Source: Buxus sempervirens (taxonomy: Eukaryota > Streptophyta > Magnoliopsida > Buxales > Buxaceae). Taken from it: a stretch of DNA of 64,000 nt. A program made the position numbers and the translations under genes. The notes beneath the pieces are model-generated. The model worked only from the letters and a program-made list of their open reading frames with translations, did no database searches and was not told where the DNA came from. Numbering within the stretch: position 1 is the stretch's first letter; each line of letters opens with the position of its first letter. The DNA is taken from contig OX387184.1 in assembly GCA_947561395.2 (NCBI GenBank), positions 18,456,205-18,520,204 on the forward strand, read 5' to 3'. Positions 11,290-26,400 of the stretch are shown here, piece after piece.

Positions 11290-12441
11290 TCAGTATTCAG
11301 GATGTTTGAAGAATGGGCAACCAACCGACACATTTGCTGAGCCCTTGGATCCATCCAAGACAGGACCTTTGAGAAGCTGCCCCAGTAATTCACCCGGGTC
11401 GTAGAAGAACTCCACCTTCCCCACTCGCATCGATTCGTCAACCTGAAACACACCCTCACAGAATTAAACTAAGAGCTGATTAACTATGTAAAATCAATAC
11501 ATAAAACCTTTTTAATTTGTTGTTCTAACTCAGATTCCATAACTTCTGGGCAAGGTCTACAAATAAACTCAGGAAAGACGGATATTAAAAGAAGTATACT
11601 GGTACTAATTTGCATTGTAATCTCTCTCCTTAGGCTACAATACAGTTACAGACTTCAAAGTGAGATAATTAACAAGAAAGGAATACCTCATAGATGCCTA
11701 TTCCATAAAACTCTACCATCTCTCCTGTAGGAGCATGGCCTTTGAAAGGTCCTTCCATGTAAGCCCAGTGCCTGAATTTAAGTGCAATAACTGGAGGACC
11801 TGTATAGACTTGCAGAATTTCCAAAGCGAAACCGCGAGGGAATGCTGTGGTGAAGGCCTGATGAGACGATTCCGACGTTTCAACTGATGGATTATAAGCA
11901 CGAAAATTCTCAGGCAAGGAGGTTTGCAATTGTAGCCTCCAAGTTTCACCATCTCCTCCAGTGAGGAAGGTGGTCGTCCTGCATATCATCCACAAAGTTT
12001 ATTTGTCCAGTTTTATGTAGCGTCTAGATCATGAAAACTGTTGCCAGAACTCTGAAAGAGAAGAAACATTTATGTACCGTTAAGACTGAGTCTGAACTTC
12101 GCTAGGTTTACACTTTTGAAATCTTCTGGGGGGTTTTATGAAAAAGCTCCATTTCCATGGTTTTCACTAGGCGTTGCACCTTCTCCTCTAGTGATCCCTT
12201 TGGCCATTATTCCTACAAGTACAATTACATGGATGATAAAGTAAGATATGAAGAGAGAGAAAGAGAGAGAGATGAGAGAGAAATTGAGTGAAGCTACCTT
12301 GGTCTTGCCTTGTTCAAAAAGCTTGTTTACAACATCATAGTTGGGAGGAGCACCAAAACGCCATCTAGTATTTTTCTCTTCATCCCCATAAATATGTGAT
12401 CGATACTTGTCTTCCTCAAAATTTGATTCAGATGAGGCCAT
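11290..12441 (-). pseudogene. Pathogen-related protein tandem copy, broken
   Basis: Four exon positions match the intact gene: 12298-12441, 12078-12212, 11687-11978 and 11290-11442. Exon 1 encodes a full MASS...GKTK 48-residue start and exon 4 ends ...GCPFFKHPEY. The middle is damaged. An in-frame TAA lies at the second codon of exon 2, where the intact copy reads EWPKG. A 1-bp deletion later in exon 2 shifts the frame before PEDFK. A 7-bp deletion in exon 3, after GGY, shifts it again before TSLPENF. Splice signals still look usable. The TATA box is degraded (CTACATATTG). I read this as a recent pseudogene. An expressed truncated product from exon 1 cannot be excluded. Confidence 0.85.
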
Positions 12442-12768
12442 CTCCCCCAATTGAGAAAGAGATAAGAGAGAGAGATGTGTGGCCTTGTGGGGGGTTCTTT
12501 GATCCGGGGATGGACTACATATTGAAAAAATTTCATTGACTTTTCAGTGGATAGTTATTGTTGCCCATTACTTTCCCAAAATACTCATGATGTTACTAAC
12601 TACTGTGATATATTTACTACGCACTATTAGTAGCATCATCTTTCATAATCATTGATTGTTTATTATTGCCATTCATACATCTTCAAGCACCATTGATCAT
12701 CGCCATCACCTATCGGCCACTTTCCACATATCAACACCGATGACCAACACCCAATGATCATTAGTGAT

Positions 12769-13045
12769 ACTTTTTAAAAATAATTGAAAATCAGTGTCAT
12801 TTCAATATTCATAGAGAATTTCTTTAGAAAATGCCCTCAAAAAACTCTGTAACCTCACTTGTAACAAAATTAGGTTTTCAAAGTCTTTTGAGGGCATTTC
12901 CAGAAGAAACTCTTTATCAACAATAAAATAATACTGATTCTCAATTATTTTAAAGAAGTACCACTAATTTTCAATTACCAATAATAACACGACTGAATCT
13001 GAATTATTTTGTAAAAGTATCACCTAAAACCAATTTTCCCTAAGT
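12769..13045. mobile_element. Small inverted-repeat element
   Basis: The outer part reads GTGATACTTTTTAAAAATAATTG and is mirrored by CAATTATTTTAAAGAAGTACCAC. An inner arm TTTAGAAAATGCCCTCAAAA is mirrored by TTTTGAGGGCATTTCCAGAA. The outer words resemble the arms of the long-TIR element at 7763-8370, so it may be a derivative. Confidence 0.5.
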
Positions 13046-14453
13046 TTACCAGGCATTCATTAAGATCCCCAATTTGAATTCTGATAATTTTTTCGCATAT
13101 ATTAATTTGATTCTTCCATTGGAATGGTAAAAGACGTGTAGCAATGGAACTCTTCTTGACGGTGAAAGAGTTGAAGAATCTTACATCCGATAAGATATCA
13201 AGTGTTTATCCCCACATAACACATCAATTGGGTTCTTCTTGTCTCCTTCCTCCTCTTTTTTTAGGTCAATAAAAAGATGAATATATTTAATGAAGCAAAA
13301 ACTGAATAAAAATAAAATACGAACTTTCCAAGAACCCCACCCGAAGAGAGACGAATAAGCACACTACTCTACTCTACCACCATCTGATGAAGATGAAGAA
13401 TGATAAACTTTTTCTGGGGTTTAGTGGTTGCCAATGATTCAGAATTATGGCACACCATGATCAGCAGAAGCAACAAAACATTAGAGCGAAATTTCTCATC
13501 TTTTTGTGGTGGCAGACCCTGCGCATACAGATACCATGTAATCACAGCACCTAATTTCCACACAATTAAATCTCGCAAATAGGCTCTATTTCACAGTTTG
13601 CAGTGTCCATTGAGACCAATGTATCTCACAGAAGAGCTCGTGAACAACGGTAAGAGAACCAAAAACAGAGACCTTCAGGATGATGTCGATAGAATCTAAC
13701 AAGCAAGTATGAGAAATGAAAAGAAATAACTAAAAATGATTCATTAGGACCCATTTTTCTCATTATGCATTTTCTGACATCTCAAGCAAAAAGTAAAAAC
13801 AAGTAACTTTGTTCTATAATTCTCAAAAATTAGTGGACCCCACCCATTTCAACCAAACTCATGTAGGATGAACTCATGTAGGATGGGGTGGGGCCCCACT
13901 CCTTTTCTTGCATTCTCCCGTGTTCTCTCAACATCATCCAAACGCAGTGCCTTACGGTTGGTTGGAATCCAAATATCAAAGCTCCAAAAATAAAAATTTA
14001 TTTGTGTAAACTAAAGCTTCTAGATGTGAAAATTGCATGAACAGTATATACACCTTTAGATGTTTCCGGCTTTACAAGGGAGATCCAGTTTCTCCCTACT
14101 TCATGGTTATGGTAACTGTTACAAGGACAGAGCTAGGAATTGTCTGCAGTAAAGCTTAATTTCATCCCACCTGTAAAGTTCACTGCAAGGCTTCTATAAC
14201 TCTTTTTCCAGTCAAAAAGGATGCTGGCAATTGACATTAAAACTTCTTCCCCCTAGAAAAATAAAACAAAATCTAGTTAGAAAAATCTCACAAGTGAAGA
14301 GTTATTGAAAGAAGTGCAGATGTGCAGAACCCAATATACTGGCAAAGTATGTTGGTGTCACCAAAAAAAATTTGTTAGGCGTGTGATAGTCCCATGCAAA
14401 TTTGGTTGCTTTTGTCAAATTTAGTGACGAAAATCCACAAGTATGTAGACGGA
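13046..14453. other. Intergenic plus 3' flank of the LAZ1-like gene
   Basis: No exons were recognised. The part next to 14454 is expected to include the 3' UTR of the minus-strand LAZ1-like gene. No poly(A) signal was assigned. Confidence 0.45.
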
Positions 14454-17400
14454 TCAAGACACTGTGGCTTTGGATTGAGAATGATGTCTCTTTCCGCTGG
14501 CCAAACCACTGTCACTGATACTTCCTTCAAGAATATCATCATGAACTTCTGAAAATTCTTTTGTCCATGAAGGCAAGGGGATAAGATGACTATCATCCCT
14601 TGTATTCCTCTTCCGCTTCTCAAATTGCTTCACATTTTCTGAAATCTGGTGGAAGGTTTTGTTGACTTTTGCAATTCCACGTTCCACTGGTTCTACTACG
14701 TGTGAAACAGTAAACTTCATGTCATCAACCATCTAACATGAAAAAGAAAGAAAGAAATTACATACATAGAAAAGAGATAAAATAATGATGTAACTCAATA
14801 GCAATTAATAAACGGATGTAAGCTGAGAAATCATCTCACAATTTCACCACTACCAAGTACCACATCACGAACACTTTGTGGGAAATTCAAACGCTTTTCT
14901 TTCTCGTCATGCCGCGCAAGGCGTATCCTAGTAGACCTTTCACTGTCTTGAACTTCATCAGGATCTGGAGGTGTTCCTAGTGATGCATAGTCAGCCATTA
15001 CAGCAACATTACGAACACATCTTTCTCCACGCTCATAAGATTTAGCAGGAAAGACATATAGGTGAACCACAGCAGCAACACCCATCTGTTTGTTAGAAGA
15101 ATAAACTAAGAAATTTCCAACAAGAACGACCTTTTTAAAAAAAAATTTTAAACACAGAAGAAAACATAGAGCAGGAGAAGACAAGCAAAATTAAAGGGAC
15201 CTATATAGTTATCAGAAAATTCACCAGATAGTGTCAGATATTATTATCAGTGTAAGAAATTGAAGTTTCTTTGGTGATGAACCAAGACATATATAGAGTA
15301 TATTTTAAAAAAATAAATGTTCTCTACAAAGTAAATATAATGGATCACATAAAAATAAAAGGACTTCTTTAGCTTTCATCCCCTGATATTTTTTTCTCTA
15401 TACGTGCCAAGAAGAAACCACAGATCATACTTTGCGCACTGTAGCTTTGCTTGCAGGATTTGGTGGAGACTTCTAGCACATACAGCATGGATAATGTGAC
15501 TTATGTCTCATGCATTATTGTATTTCTTTAACCAGTGGTGTCAGAATCTTGTATAGGATCCTTCTACATGCTACTTTATGGCACATTTAGAAAGAAAGGA
15601 ATAAAATATTTTTAAGAGAAAAGGGCGACCATGAAGGAAGTCTTTGAATCCATCATGGAAATTGCAGCCTCTTGAGCTAAAAAGGATTTAAAGAATTCAA
15701 GGAATGGACAGCATCTGACATTGGGAGAAACTGGTATTCCATGTGCTCCTTATCTATTCTTCTCAATCGTTCTATAGCTAGTTGGCCAACTCCTAATGAA
15801 GGGCTAATCCAACTGAACTCCGATGTCTGCTCACTTGGCATCATGGCCATTTGGGCCTTAGGGTAGTGTTTAGAAGCCACTTGGGAGGAGCTGTGCTAAC
15901 TTTTAGTAGGCCTGTGGCACAGGGTAATTCAGTGACAACAGAACTTTTGGCTCTCCATACAAGTCCTAAACAAGAACAATCTGAAGGCTTCAAGTTTTTG
16001 GTGGTAGAAGGAGATACTTCAAATGTTACCCAATGGATGGGTAGGAACTCAGGCACTTGGAAACCATTACGTCTGATAAGGCTAGCCAAGCACCTGGCAT
16101 TAAGGTTGAATGCCCCCAACCAACCGAGTGCCTAGATCAGCAAAACTTTGGCCAATAGATTAACAGTCAAGCGTCTCAAGGGAGTATTTGTATGTACGGC
16201 CTCTCCCACAAGAAGTATTGGGGTCTTGAGTAGTTTTTCTTGGGATGTTTAAGTTATTGTCTAGTTTTTTCTTTTCTTTTCTTTTCTTTTTCTTCTCTTG
16301 ATGGTGTAACGATCTGTTTTTGGTGTAACGATCTGTTTTTGGTGTACATCAGGTTTCAGCCTGTTCCTAAAAAATGTAATCCTCCCATTTTGCTTTTAAT
16401 ATCACTGTATCATTACTATCAGGGGGATGTAGGGGTTGGGGTTGGGGAAGACAAACATTGCTTCCTCCAGCTTATAAGCAAATAATGATATTTTACACGT
16501 CAAACAAGCCAGATTAGAAATTTTTATGTAAAAGATATACAAACACAAGTAAACAATCAGACATGGGCATGGATAACCACTGACGAAAAAGGAAATTCTC
16601 AGAAAAATGCAGATGACAACCAAATATGAGAAAAATAATTAGTACATTCCGTACCTCAATGCAAATGATGTAGTCCTGTATACGTGTTTTCAACTCTTGA
16701 GCCAAGGACCCTCTAAAGGCTCCCATTGAAAAGAGAAATGCAACAGCAACACCCTGCCACCATGTTAGGAATATAATTGACTTGAACACCAGAAACTTGG
16801 CCAGCGGCTTAATTGGTGCCAACTTCTCTTTAGTGACAGAGTAGAGTTGTACAAGGCAATACAAAGCCCACATCTGACTGAAATTGATCACAACTGCCAA
16901 ATATGGATAGCTGAAAAAAATAAATACAGATCATAACTATAGTGTAAAGAAAAAAAGAAAAAAGAAAAGAAAAGAATAAGCATATCTTTCTCAAATAGTA
17001 ATTCGATACAATTAAGCAAGGTAATAAAAGCAATGAAAATGGCATACCCATATTTCCAGTCAAATTTTCCTTCTCCATAAATCCCCAAAAAATTGAAAAC
17101 CATTGCCAACATTGTGCAGAACATCTTCAATATCATCTGAAAAACATAAGTCTTCAATAACATGATTTAATCTTTCAATTACAAATAGATAGCCCAAAAA
17201 AATGTGAAGAAGCATACATACATATTGAACAATGCCAATTTTTACAGCAAGATAAAAGTCAGGACCGAGATACCACTGCCTCAACAAACAATTCAATGGA
17301 AATGGATGCTTGACAACTCCATCAGCATATGTTCCCTCCAGAAGAGGCGTGCTGGAAGTTATTTGGTTATGTGATTCCATAAATTCAATTGCATTTTCCT

Positions 17401-20400
17401 CACCACCTTGAGATATGCAGCATTATCAGAAAAAATGCACCAAAATATGTCACCATAAAATAAGTTACAAAAATGTGAAGGACAACATATTTAATGAACA
17501 ATCATTTAATGAGCTGATTCAAGAAAAAGAGTGAACAATCATTTCTACTATGAATTCTGTTGGTTACAACTTAACTAAACGATATCTGTTGATTTTTCTG
17601 CACAACATTATCTGCTCTAACGGATATATATTTTGTATGTTGATATTGTACTTGTTATGCATGCAAGGGTCTGGAAGCAGAATCAAATGGATCATGATGA
17701 CTGCTGAACTTAAATACAAATCATGGTCTAGAGCATTAACGTACATCCACAAGCACATACGAAATATATATGTATATTGGCAGCGTCCCAATGTATGACT
17801 ATCTGTTCACATATGGAAACTGTTGAGGAAGTCCATAATATTTTTCCCTCTTGAATTATTTCCATCAAAATCAAATCAGAAATCTGATTGGAACATTCTT
17901 TCAACCATTATCATCTTAATGAAATTACAAAAGACATTATAGCCAAAATGTGGTACCAATGCTCGTTCTCAATCAAGAGTGTAAATCAGCAGCTCTGGTT
18001 CTCAATCAAGTCCAAAGAATTTTCGTGCTAGAACTTACCAGCACGGGGGGAAGGAACAATAAGATAAATCCAAGAAGCGGGCACCTACTCATGCTTTGAG
18101 CTATCGGAACACATATCACAGAACATCAAAGACAATGTGTAAAATATATTACTCATCGTCATTGTATCATCCCGAATGATATGCCAAGGGCCATAGAAAA
18201 ATACTCAGTGTAGGAGTGGAAAGAAACATCGCAATGACACTAATGCAAAATGAACTCCTTACCAAGCATTTATCTTTAATATTCAGTTTTGTAAAGTACC
18301 ATCCACTTACAACAAAGGATGGAAATTTCGCATTTCGCTGACATTCGTTGGGGGAGCTCTAGCGCCAAAATTTAACCGAAATCAGGGAATATTTCACCAC
18401 ATTTCCCCAGTGCAGGGAAATGGGAAAATATGTTTTTTCTTGTTTTTTTTTCACTTTTCTTGTATTTTTTAGGTTTAATATATTTATAATAAATGCATAC
18501 ATGGGGAAATTTCGCCAAAATCAAGGAAACTGAGGAAATATTGTTTTCCCAGACATTTCGTGTCACTGAACTTGCAAAAACGAAATTTCGTCGAAATATC
18601 ATGAAATGTCAAACCATGCTTATTGCTTACAACCAACCACTAGCTCATGTGATGACCCAGAACTAACCTAGGGGTACTTTGGTAAATCCATATTATATAA
18701 TAGAAGCCCTATTTTTATAATTCTTTAATGTTTCTATTATTTTTTTTTTCTCTGTGAAAAAAGCTGGATGTGGGAAGGAGGAGAACTTGGACGTGTAAAA
18801 TTGGAAGAAGAAGAGAATAGCTGGAAAATCTGGAATCCTTTGTATTCATGTGGATCAACCGCAAAAGAAAGCTTCTAAAATAAAGATAGGCGGATCTACA
18901 GCCTTGAATTTGGTTGGCAATTTTAGATCGTAGAATTTTCATGCTCCAGCCACATTTTCTATCTCTTATTGAATTGAATACAGGAAATAATCATTATGCT
19001 TACATATTTTTTCATGTTAGTTCATACCTATATGAACAAAATAAAGAAGCATGGAATGAATCTGGTGTTTGAAAACTGTATGATAGATCAAGAATATACT
19101 GTCATAAACGCATGAAAACATGAGGGATATAATCTTGACATTATGTATGTTCAGGTGTATTGGTTATGCAAAATCATGTATGATGGTATTTTTGGATATT
19201 TTAATGATTATTATGATGAATTTAGTGTTCTAATTTAATGGGTTATACACAGAGAAAAGAACTACAAAAAGAGAAAACTCAAAAGAATGAAGAAAACACG
19301 TAGGTTGCAGATTTCTGTGACATCAATTAATTATGGAAGTCTCATCAATTAATCAAGGAAATTTCAGTGTACAGATGCACTTTCAAGAAATGCAATAGAG
19401 AGAACCTCAATTAATCAATGAGAAAAATTGATGTTACCTGGATGCAGAAACCCATTCTTGGGTTTTGTAATTGAGGTTTATCAATTAATCAAAGGATTAA
19501 TTGGTGTGATGTTCTAGTAATCACCAGGTAAGGATGTAATCAATAGACATGATTAATCAAAGGATTAATGGATGGGTACGTCCGATTAATCAGTGAGTGT
19601 GGTCAATTAATCAAGACATACAGTTTTTCTAGAATTAAGTTTCATTCAGAATTAGTCACCCTGCACTATGACAGTCACACGACAGTACCCATTATTTACA
19701 TGAAAGACATTTAAGTGAATGTTTTAAATATTAGATTTCATTTAATTATGTCTTTATATGTAAATATGGTTTTCCTCCTATTTGAAATCAATAAAAATAG
19801 TTCTAAACCCTAATTCCTTATAAATAAATAAAAGTCGATTTTTAACTTTGTGCCTAAAATCAAGTTTTTTCAAGAAAATATCGATTTTGATCAATTCACT
19901 AAATTTTTTTTTTATTGGTAAATAAGATATATTATATATGAAGATAACTAGAAGCATGATTCATAGGTACACAAACAGTGTGCCTATGATACATAATGGA
20001 ATCGAACATACAGATCACAAAGGGAAGTTTTACATATTCAAATACTCCTCACAGTCCCCCCCCCAATTCACTAAATTGGGGATTTGAAACACAATAATGC
20101 TTCTTTTGGTCATGTATTAGTTTTGTTTAAAGGCTAATAATCTAGAAACATTAGAAATTAAGAATTTTATGTTAAAAAAATTGAGAAATGAGCCCTAGAA
20201 ATTAATTAGTAAAAATGCAATGTTTTGACAGACACTTGGAAAATTCTACAAATAAGGGATTCAAATGCACTGAAAGTATCAAGTGTTTGTTTGCTGAGTT
20301 TCTAATGATTCCTTAACTTGTTCTAATTAGTTCTATCCATGTTTGAATAATTTATTGAATTGATACATATTAGATTTGTTTTATGAGTTGTAGATCATGA

Positions 20401-23400
20401 GTTGAGAAATGAAAGTATTACATATGATTTGCATAGATTCTTGAGGATTTCAGAAATGATATTTGGTTTATCATTATAATGATTATGAATTGCAATGGAA
20501 ACGTCTATTGGAATGAATTACGTGATGAAAAATATGTTTTGCATTATGTAGCATATTAAATGGAAATTGCATATCATTTGTATACCATTATGCTTCATGC
20601 ATAAGCATTATCTTGTTAAGAGAGAGGTGTAAGGGTTAAAAACCTAAGATTCACAAGCAACTCTATGGCAAAAGTGAGGTGTGAAGGTCTGCGACCACCC
20701 AAGCTTCACCAATAACTCTATGAATTAGATGAGGTGGGAGGGTTAAAGCTCAACAGTCACCAACAATCTCATATTATAGTTATCCTTACATGTCATAGTA
20801 AGGGCAATCGCAATGTCCTAGATCCAACTTGTAGATTGTAGATATGACTTGAGCGACGGGACTTCAGATTTAGTTAGGCATATGATTTAAGATGAGACCG
20901 TCGTTTTGTTTTAGAGCCGGATTGTCACAAGAATGTCTAGGACATTCACGGGTGTATTCTTCTTTCTGAAAATAGTGGCTTAATATTGTAACTGATCAGT
21001 TGAAAGCCCATGGAACTGCGACGTAGACACAGGATATGTAGTTGCCTAAGTAGTGTGGGGGTCACTTTATAGTTGAAAGTGTGTGCTATCCAAGGAACTC
21101 TAAAACACTCCACATGCATTGCATGAATTGTATATTTGTTGCGCATGATAATGTGAATAAAAAATGGCACCTAGAAACTTGCATTTAGGATATGCATGCA
21201 TTACAAGGTTGCATATCATTGTATAAATTATTCTCTTTTTTTTTCTTTAATTATATTGTGATGAATAAATTGTTTTCTTTTGTGTTGGCTTATTCTAGAT
21301 GTTTAAGGTTTCCAACGTAACCAAGTCTGCAGGATGAAGCATACCTAGCATTGCTCACCTCTATTATATTTTGCAAGTAGAGATGTCGATACGGATCAGG
21401 AGCAGGACTTGGTGTAATAGATCTTCACCTTAATCGACATATTTTGGTATCATGATGGTCTACTTAGTTTAGGAAGTTTGACATAGGTGCTAGTTTCATT
21501 TGAATTTCTAATACTTAATCATATTTTAAATTATTTAGCATTTATGTTATATAATGATGTTAATTAGGTTGTAATTTATGTTCCAAGAATCTGAAATTAT
21601 TTTAGTTTTCATTTATATCATAGTCTGATTCAAGGTCGCCATACTAGTTGAGATGCTGCCGCACTGAGGCCTGTTGTTCCATTTCACCGACAAACCACCC
21701 GTTAAGCTAAATCTTTTTGTGCCGCCATGCCAAAAAATTTGAAAATATCTATCAAATGTTAAAAGATTAGAAAATTTTAAAATCCATTTATATTTTTTGG
21801 TCTATAAATTTTACAACCCTTCTATTAAGATTTAGTTAAATATATTATCATTTTTTGTTATAACAATTTTGTTGTCTATAACAATCTGTTGTCTATAACA
21901 CTCCTAACAATTTGTTGTCTATAACAATTTTATTAAGATATAGCTAAACACATTATCATTTTACAATGCATTTATATTTTGTTGTCTATAACAATTTTGT
22001 TATATCTTTGTAAAGTTAGTTATCAATTTTTTTTTTTTACTAAATATGAATATATTATATTTCTAATTTGACGAAAGAGACATGTCAAATCAAAATAATT
22101 ATTCAACTAAGATAAGGACTGATTATATCTATGGGATGTGATTATAGCCAAGATTGGGATCCCTTGGGTGCAACCAAGGAGCTTTGGATCAGTCTTGGAG
22201 GCATGGGGACTGATGAAAGGGAAATCAATTAGGAACATGGCTTGGAATGTTACGCCAGCAGCTATAGCGTGGGTGACTTGGGGAGAAAGAAACAGAAGAA
22301 TTTTCAGAAATACAGAGACAAAGGTTGAATTTTTGGGGAAAAAGGTTTTGAGCCTTGTCCAAAGTTGGTTGGCAGCTTATATTTCAATGGACATCATCAA
22401 CCATGAAGAATTTTCGGGCAAATTGTCCTTCCGAGAATAGAAAGGGAAGGCTTCCTAGTTTGTTTGACTATGGTTGGGCTTGCTATCTAGTATTGTAGCT
22501 GTTTGGTACACTATCTGTGTACCATAACTTTGTTCTCTTTTTTCTCCATTATTAATGTATACTTCTATTACTGATCAAAAAAAAAACTAAGATAAGGATA
22601 AAAATGGCATTTAATTAATCTTTTAACTTTACAAAGGTTAATATGATCCAAAATTACCTACATCGTCCTTATATAACTTGAATTATATAAAGGTAAAAGC
22701 CTAATTGTTATTTTGGAAATGCTGGTTAACGTAACAATAGCTAAATGTAGGGGGAGAAAATTTTTGTTTATGAAAATATAACAGTGTTATTTATAATTTC
22801 ATAAACTTCAATAAATATTTGTGTAATTTAATATTTACTTTTTAAATTCACATGTTTTTCTTTTAAGAAGTAAGGGATAGCAGTTCACTGTTTTTATCCC
22901 TTTTCTCTTCAACACATAGAGGTCTACAGCGGGGAACGCTGCTCAGGTAGGTGTCTCCCTATCTCATCTCCTCTCTCACTCTCTTTACCTTTTTTTTCTT
23001 CTAAATGTTCTGGATGATGTATCATGCGTGCCGTGCAAAACTCTACGATTTTGACAACACAAAGGATGTGTCATCAATATTACAAAAATATCAAACTACA
23101 CAAAATGAAATATTCTTTGTGCCGGTTGAAATAAGAGGGGATTTTAAATACCCAAGGGAATCTGGTCCAACTAAATTTTTGCCAGAATAGAAAACACTGC
23201 TCTGATATAATGTTTATTTTATTTGTTCTTAATCTCAGGTGCGGTGATTTTGTTTATTTGTTTACGATGATATCTTGAGACATTTATGCACAGGAGTGAA
23301 AGAAAGAGTTACTTGATTCCCATTCCAAATGGGGATTGCAATCATGTTCTATGATCCTAGTTATACAAGTAATAGGGATATATAGTAATTATTTATCAAC

Positions 23401-26400
23401 AGTGTTACAGCCCAAGTCAATATTATTTTTAAAACCTCCCAAAGTTAAGTAGTTCTTCCCCTTACCAATTAACATCACACACCTTCCAAATTGACTGCTA
23501 TATTGAATCCATCTATTCTTTTCACATTAACAAAAGTACAGACTTCCTGTGGTAAAAACCAAGGCAAAAAACCAAATATTCCTTGTAGCACAAATTCAAA
23601 TACAAAGTCGCTACCAATGTAATGAAAATATAATTAGAAAAAGAAAAATTAAAAAACTTGATGAAGATTTTTAGGATCAACAAATGGTTTTATGGAGATC
23701 AATCTTTTAACATGTAGAACAGATGTCAGAAATCAGATCTTACAGGTACTTGGTGACAGTAAGGAAAATGTCCTCAGCCTGGTGTTGATGAATATATTGT
23801 ACCTTCTAAACTAGCTATGAGTATTGAGTACCCAATGACATAAAAATAGTAGAAATGGTGGAAATCAATCAGAACATCTGAACTCTATGTTTCATATACT
23901 CCAGGTATAAAATTCGAAAAAAATAACCATCTCACTAAAATGACAGAAACAAAGAAATAAATTTACAGCCTCCACAACATACCCAAGCAGGCTATCAAGT
24001 ATCTCTCAAAGCAATACAGTGCAAAAGCCTCATAGCAGTCACGCATTACTTCACAGTAGAAAGCGACATCTGAGTTCAATAATGACAAGAACTGTCCCAA
24101 AAAATAAAAATAAAAATCATTAACGCATACGTAAAGACCAATGACAAAAATAACTTCAAGGTCAAACATTACAGTCATAAAATCTGAAGGCCGTAAAGAA
24201 AGTTACAGATGTCAACACACAAGTAAAATGCACAGGAGACGAAGACAACACCTTATTTTTTATATATAATGATAACCATAAGTTACTGGAACGTGTAAGT
24301 CTTAGGTTAATAATAGCTCAACTAGAATCCCCATTAAATACTAGAGCGTAAAAGATAATCCTCAATAAAATATTAGTCATCTACAGAAGAACAATGAAAG
24401 TATAGAGTCATTGAAGGGAGTGCACTGGATACTCCAGATTTACAGAGATCCATGCCTTTGTTTGCCATTAGCATACCAGCCAAAACAAAAGGAAAGTTCA
24501 ATGCCATTTTACAGTTCTATCCAATTTTTACCATCTCGTAACACCAAACCAAAACAAGGTTTGCTGTTAGGGGTTGTATCAGGACAACCTCACAAACTAC
24601 ATACTCTCTGTGCTGAAAAATATACAATAAATTGGAAGATATTAAATTGAAGGCATATATCAAAGGAAATAAATTATTATAAAACAGAAAGGAGAATTCC
24701 AGGACACAGCAACATTCGCAAAAAGAAAAAAATGATGGTAGATAGTCATGTGATGTAAACATGGTTCAATCAACCTGAAATACAGAGCTCTTCATACACA
24801 TGAAGCACCCATTTGCCATATTTTTCAACAATATGAAAAGAAAATTAACAAGAGCATACACACACTGACAAACAGATCAAGAACCAATCATTTCAATGTT
24901 GACAAATAAAGAAAATTGGTTTTGAAAAAAGAGACGTCCCTACTCTATATTTCTTACAAAGGTACAGCTCTAACAACACACCTGCAGTTAATATAAGTTT
25001 AACACTCAGAGCAGAATGGTAGATCTCTTGTCATGGTCAAATTTTAATAGAGAAATCTTTTTTTTTTTTTTTTTTTTTCGGGAAACCTAAGTCTATTAAC
25101 ATAAATGGAATCTTGTATTCTTTGTCCATCATGATAAAGTATGTCCAGGGTAATAGCACTGCAAAAAGTAAAAGACTGGATATAAAGTAATATTAGAAAG
25201 CAAGATAATAAAAATAAGACAACTAATTCTAATGTTAGTAAATCAACTCAGTTTCATGCAAGGGAAATTTACCATTGGACCACTACAAAAAGAAATTATT
25301 TGTCAGATCTGTCTAGTTCTAATAATAATAAGCATGCACCAAGAGTAAATGTTGAGCCTTTTTTTTTGGTTGACTACAGTTGAATTGACAATTCATATTC
25401 AAGAGAAGGTTTCCTATAGTATGATATTGGCATATGACGTGGAACAACTATGATAAACCAGAAAAGCCAATGCAAAACTGGAATTGTTAAGAGAAACCTA
25501 AAAACCAAATGATTTCAGATAATATTGAATCCAAATAGTACATGAGATGTTACTTTGTGGAAAAACCGCCAGCAATCAATCCCTCAAAAGACGAGAATAG
25601 CTAGGATAAAGATTTTCATGATGGATGTATGGTAATACCAGGAAACATAAAGCAAGTAACGAGCATACCCTAGAGCGGTTAACAGTAGCACCAATGAAAG
25701 ATAAAATAAAGGAAAATAGGTTAAGATGGTTTGGACATTTAAAAGAGAGCTCTTACCAATGAAAGTAGGTTTAGATAGTTTGGACATTCAAAAGAGAGAT
25801 CTTAGAAGAATCTTGTGCAAAGGTGTAAGATGGTACATATTGCAAGTTCTAAAAGGAGTAGTGGAAGATTTTTTTTTTTTTTTTTTTTTTTGCCTGAACT
25901 AAGAAGACTAGAAGAAGAGTTAAAAAAACATGGATGGAGATGCCAAAAACTAATTGAAATAGATATCAGGAAAGGGAAAGGGCATTTTGATGATGTGTTG
26001 AAAATCATAAATCAGATATATCCATTCTTCATATAAAGATTAAGAAATCGAAGATGATAACACTGGAATGCCTATACAAAGAATATAATCAACATATGTT
26101 GGAGGGAGACAACAACTTATGAGAATAAGACATAGAAAAGAGAAAGAAGGTTCCATACTGGATAATTTAGTAGTGTGCCTGATTATTGCTTCTGACTCTA
26201 CTACTTGTCAACCATGTGTTTATGTCTAGACATCATTACACAATCAGATCTTAACTGTTGACTACCTAAACCCCTTATAAGGGCCCCAACAAGGTGGATC
26301 ACTGACCAACATAAGGCTTTAACACATGATTTGCCATTTTGCCTTGATCATACTTCCTAAGGAAAAAGGAATCTCAACAAAGTATGTATTACAAATAGAA

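Noticed and set aside
11290..12441. A functional second pathogen-related gene
   Set aside because: Considered because splice sites and both ends survive, but one in-frame stop and two frameshifts (1-bp and 7-bp deletions) rule out a full-length product.
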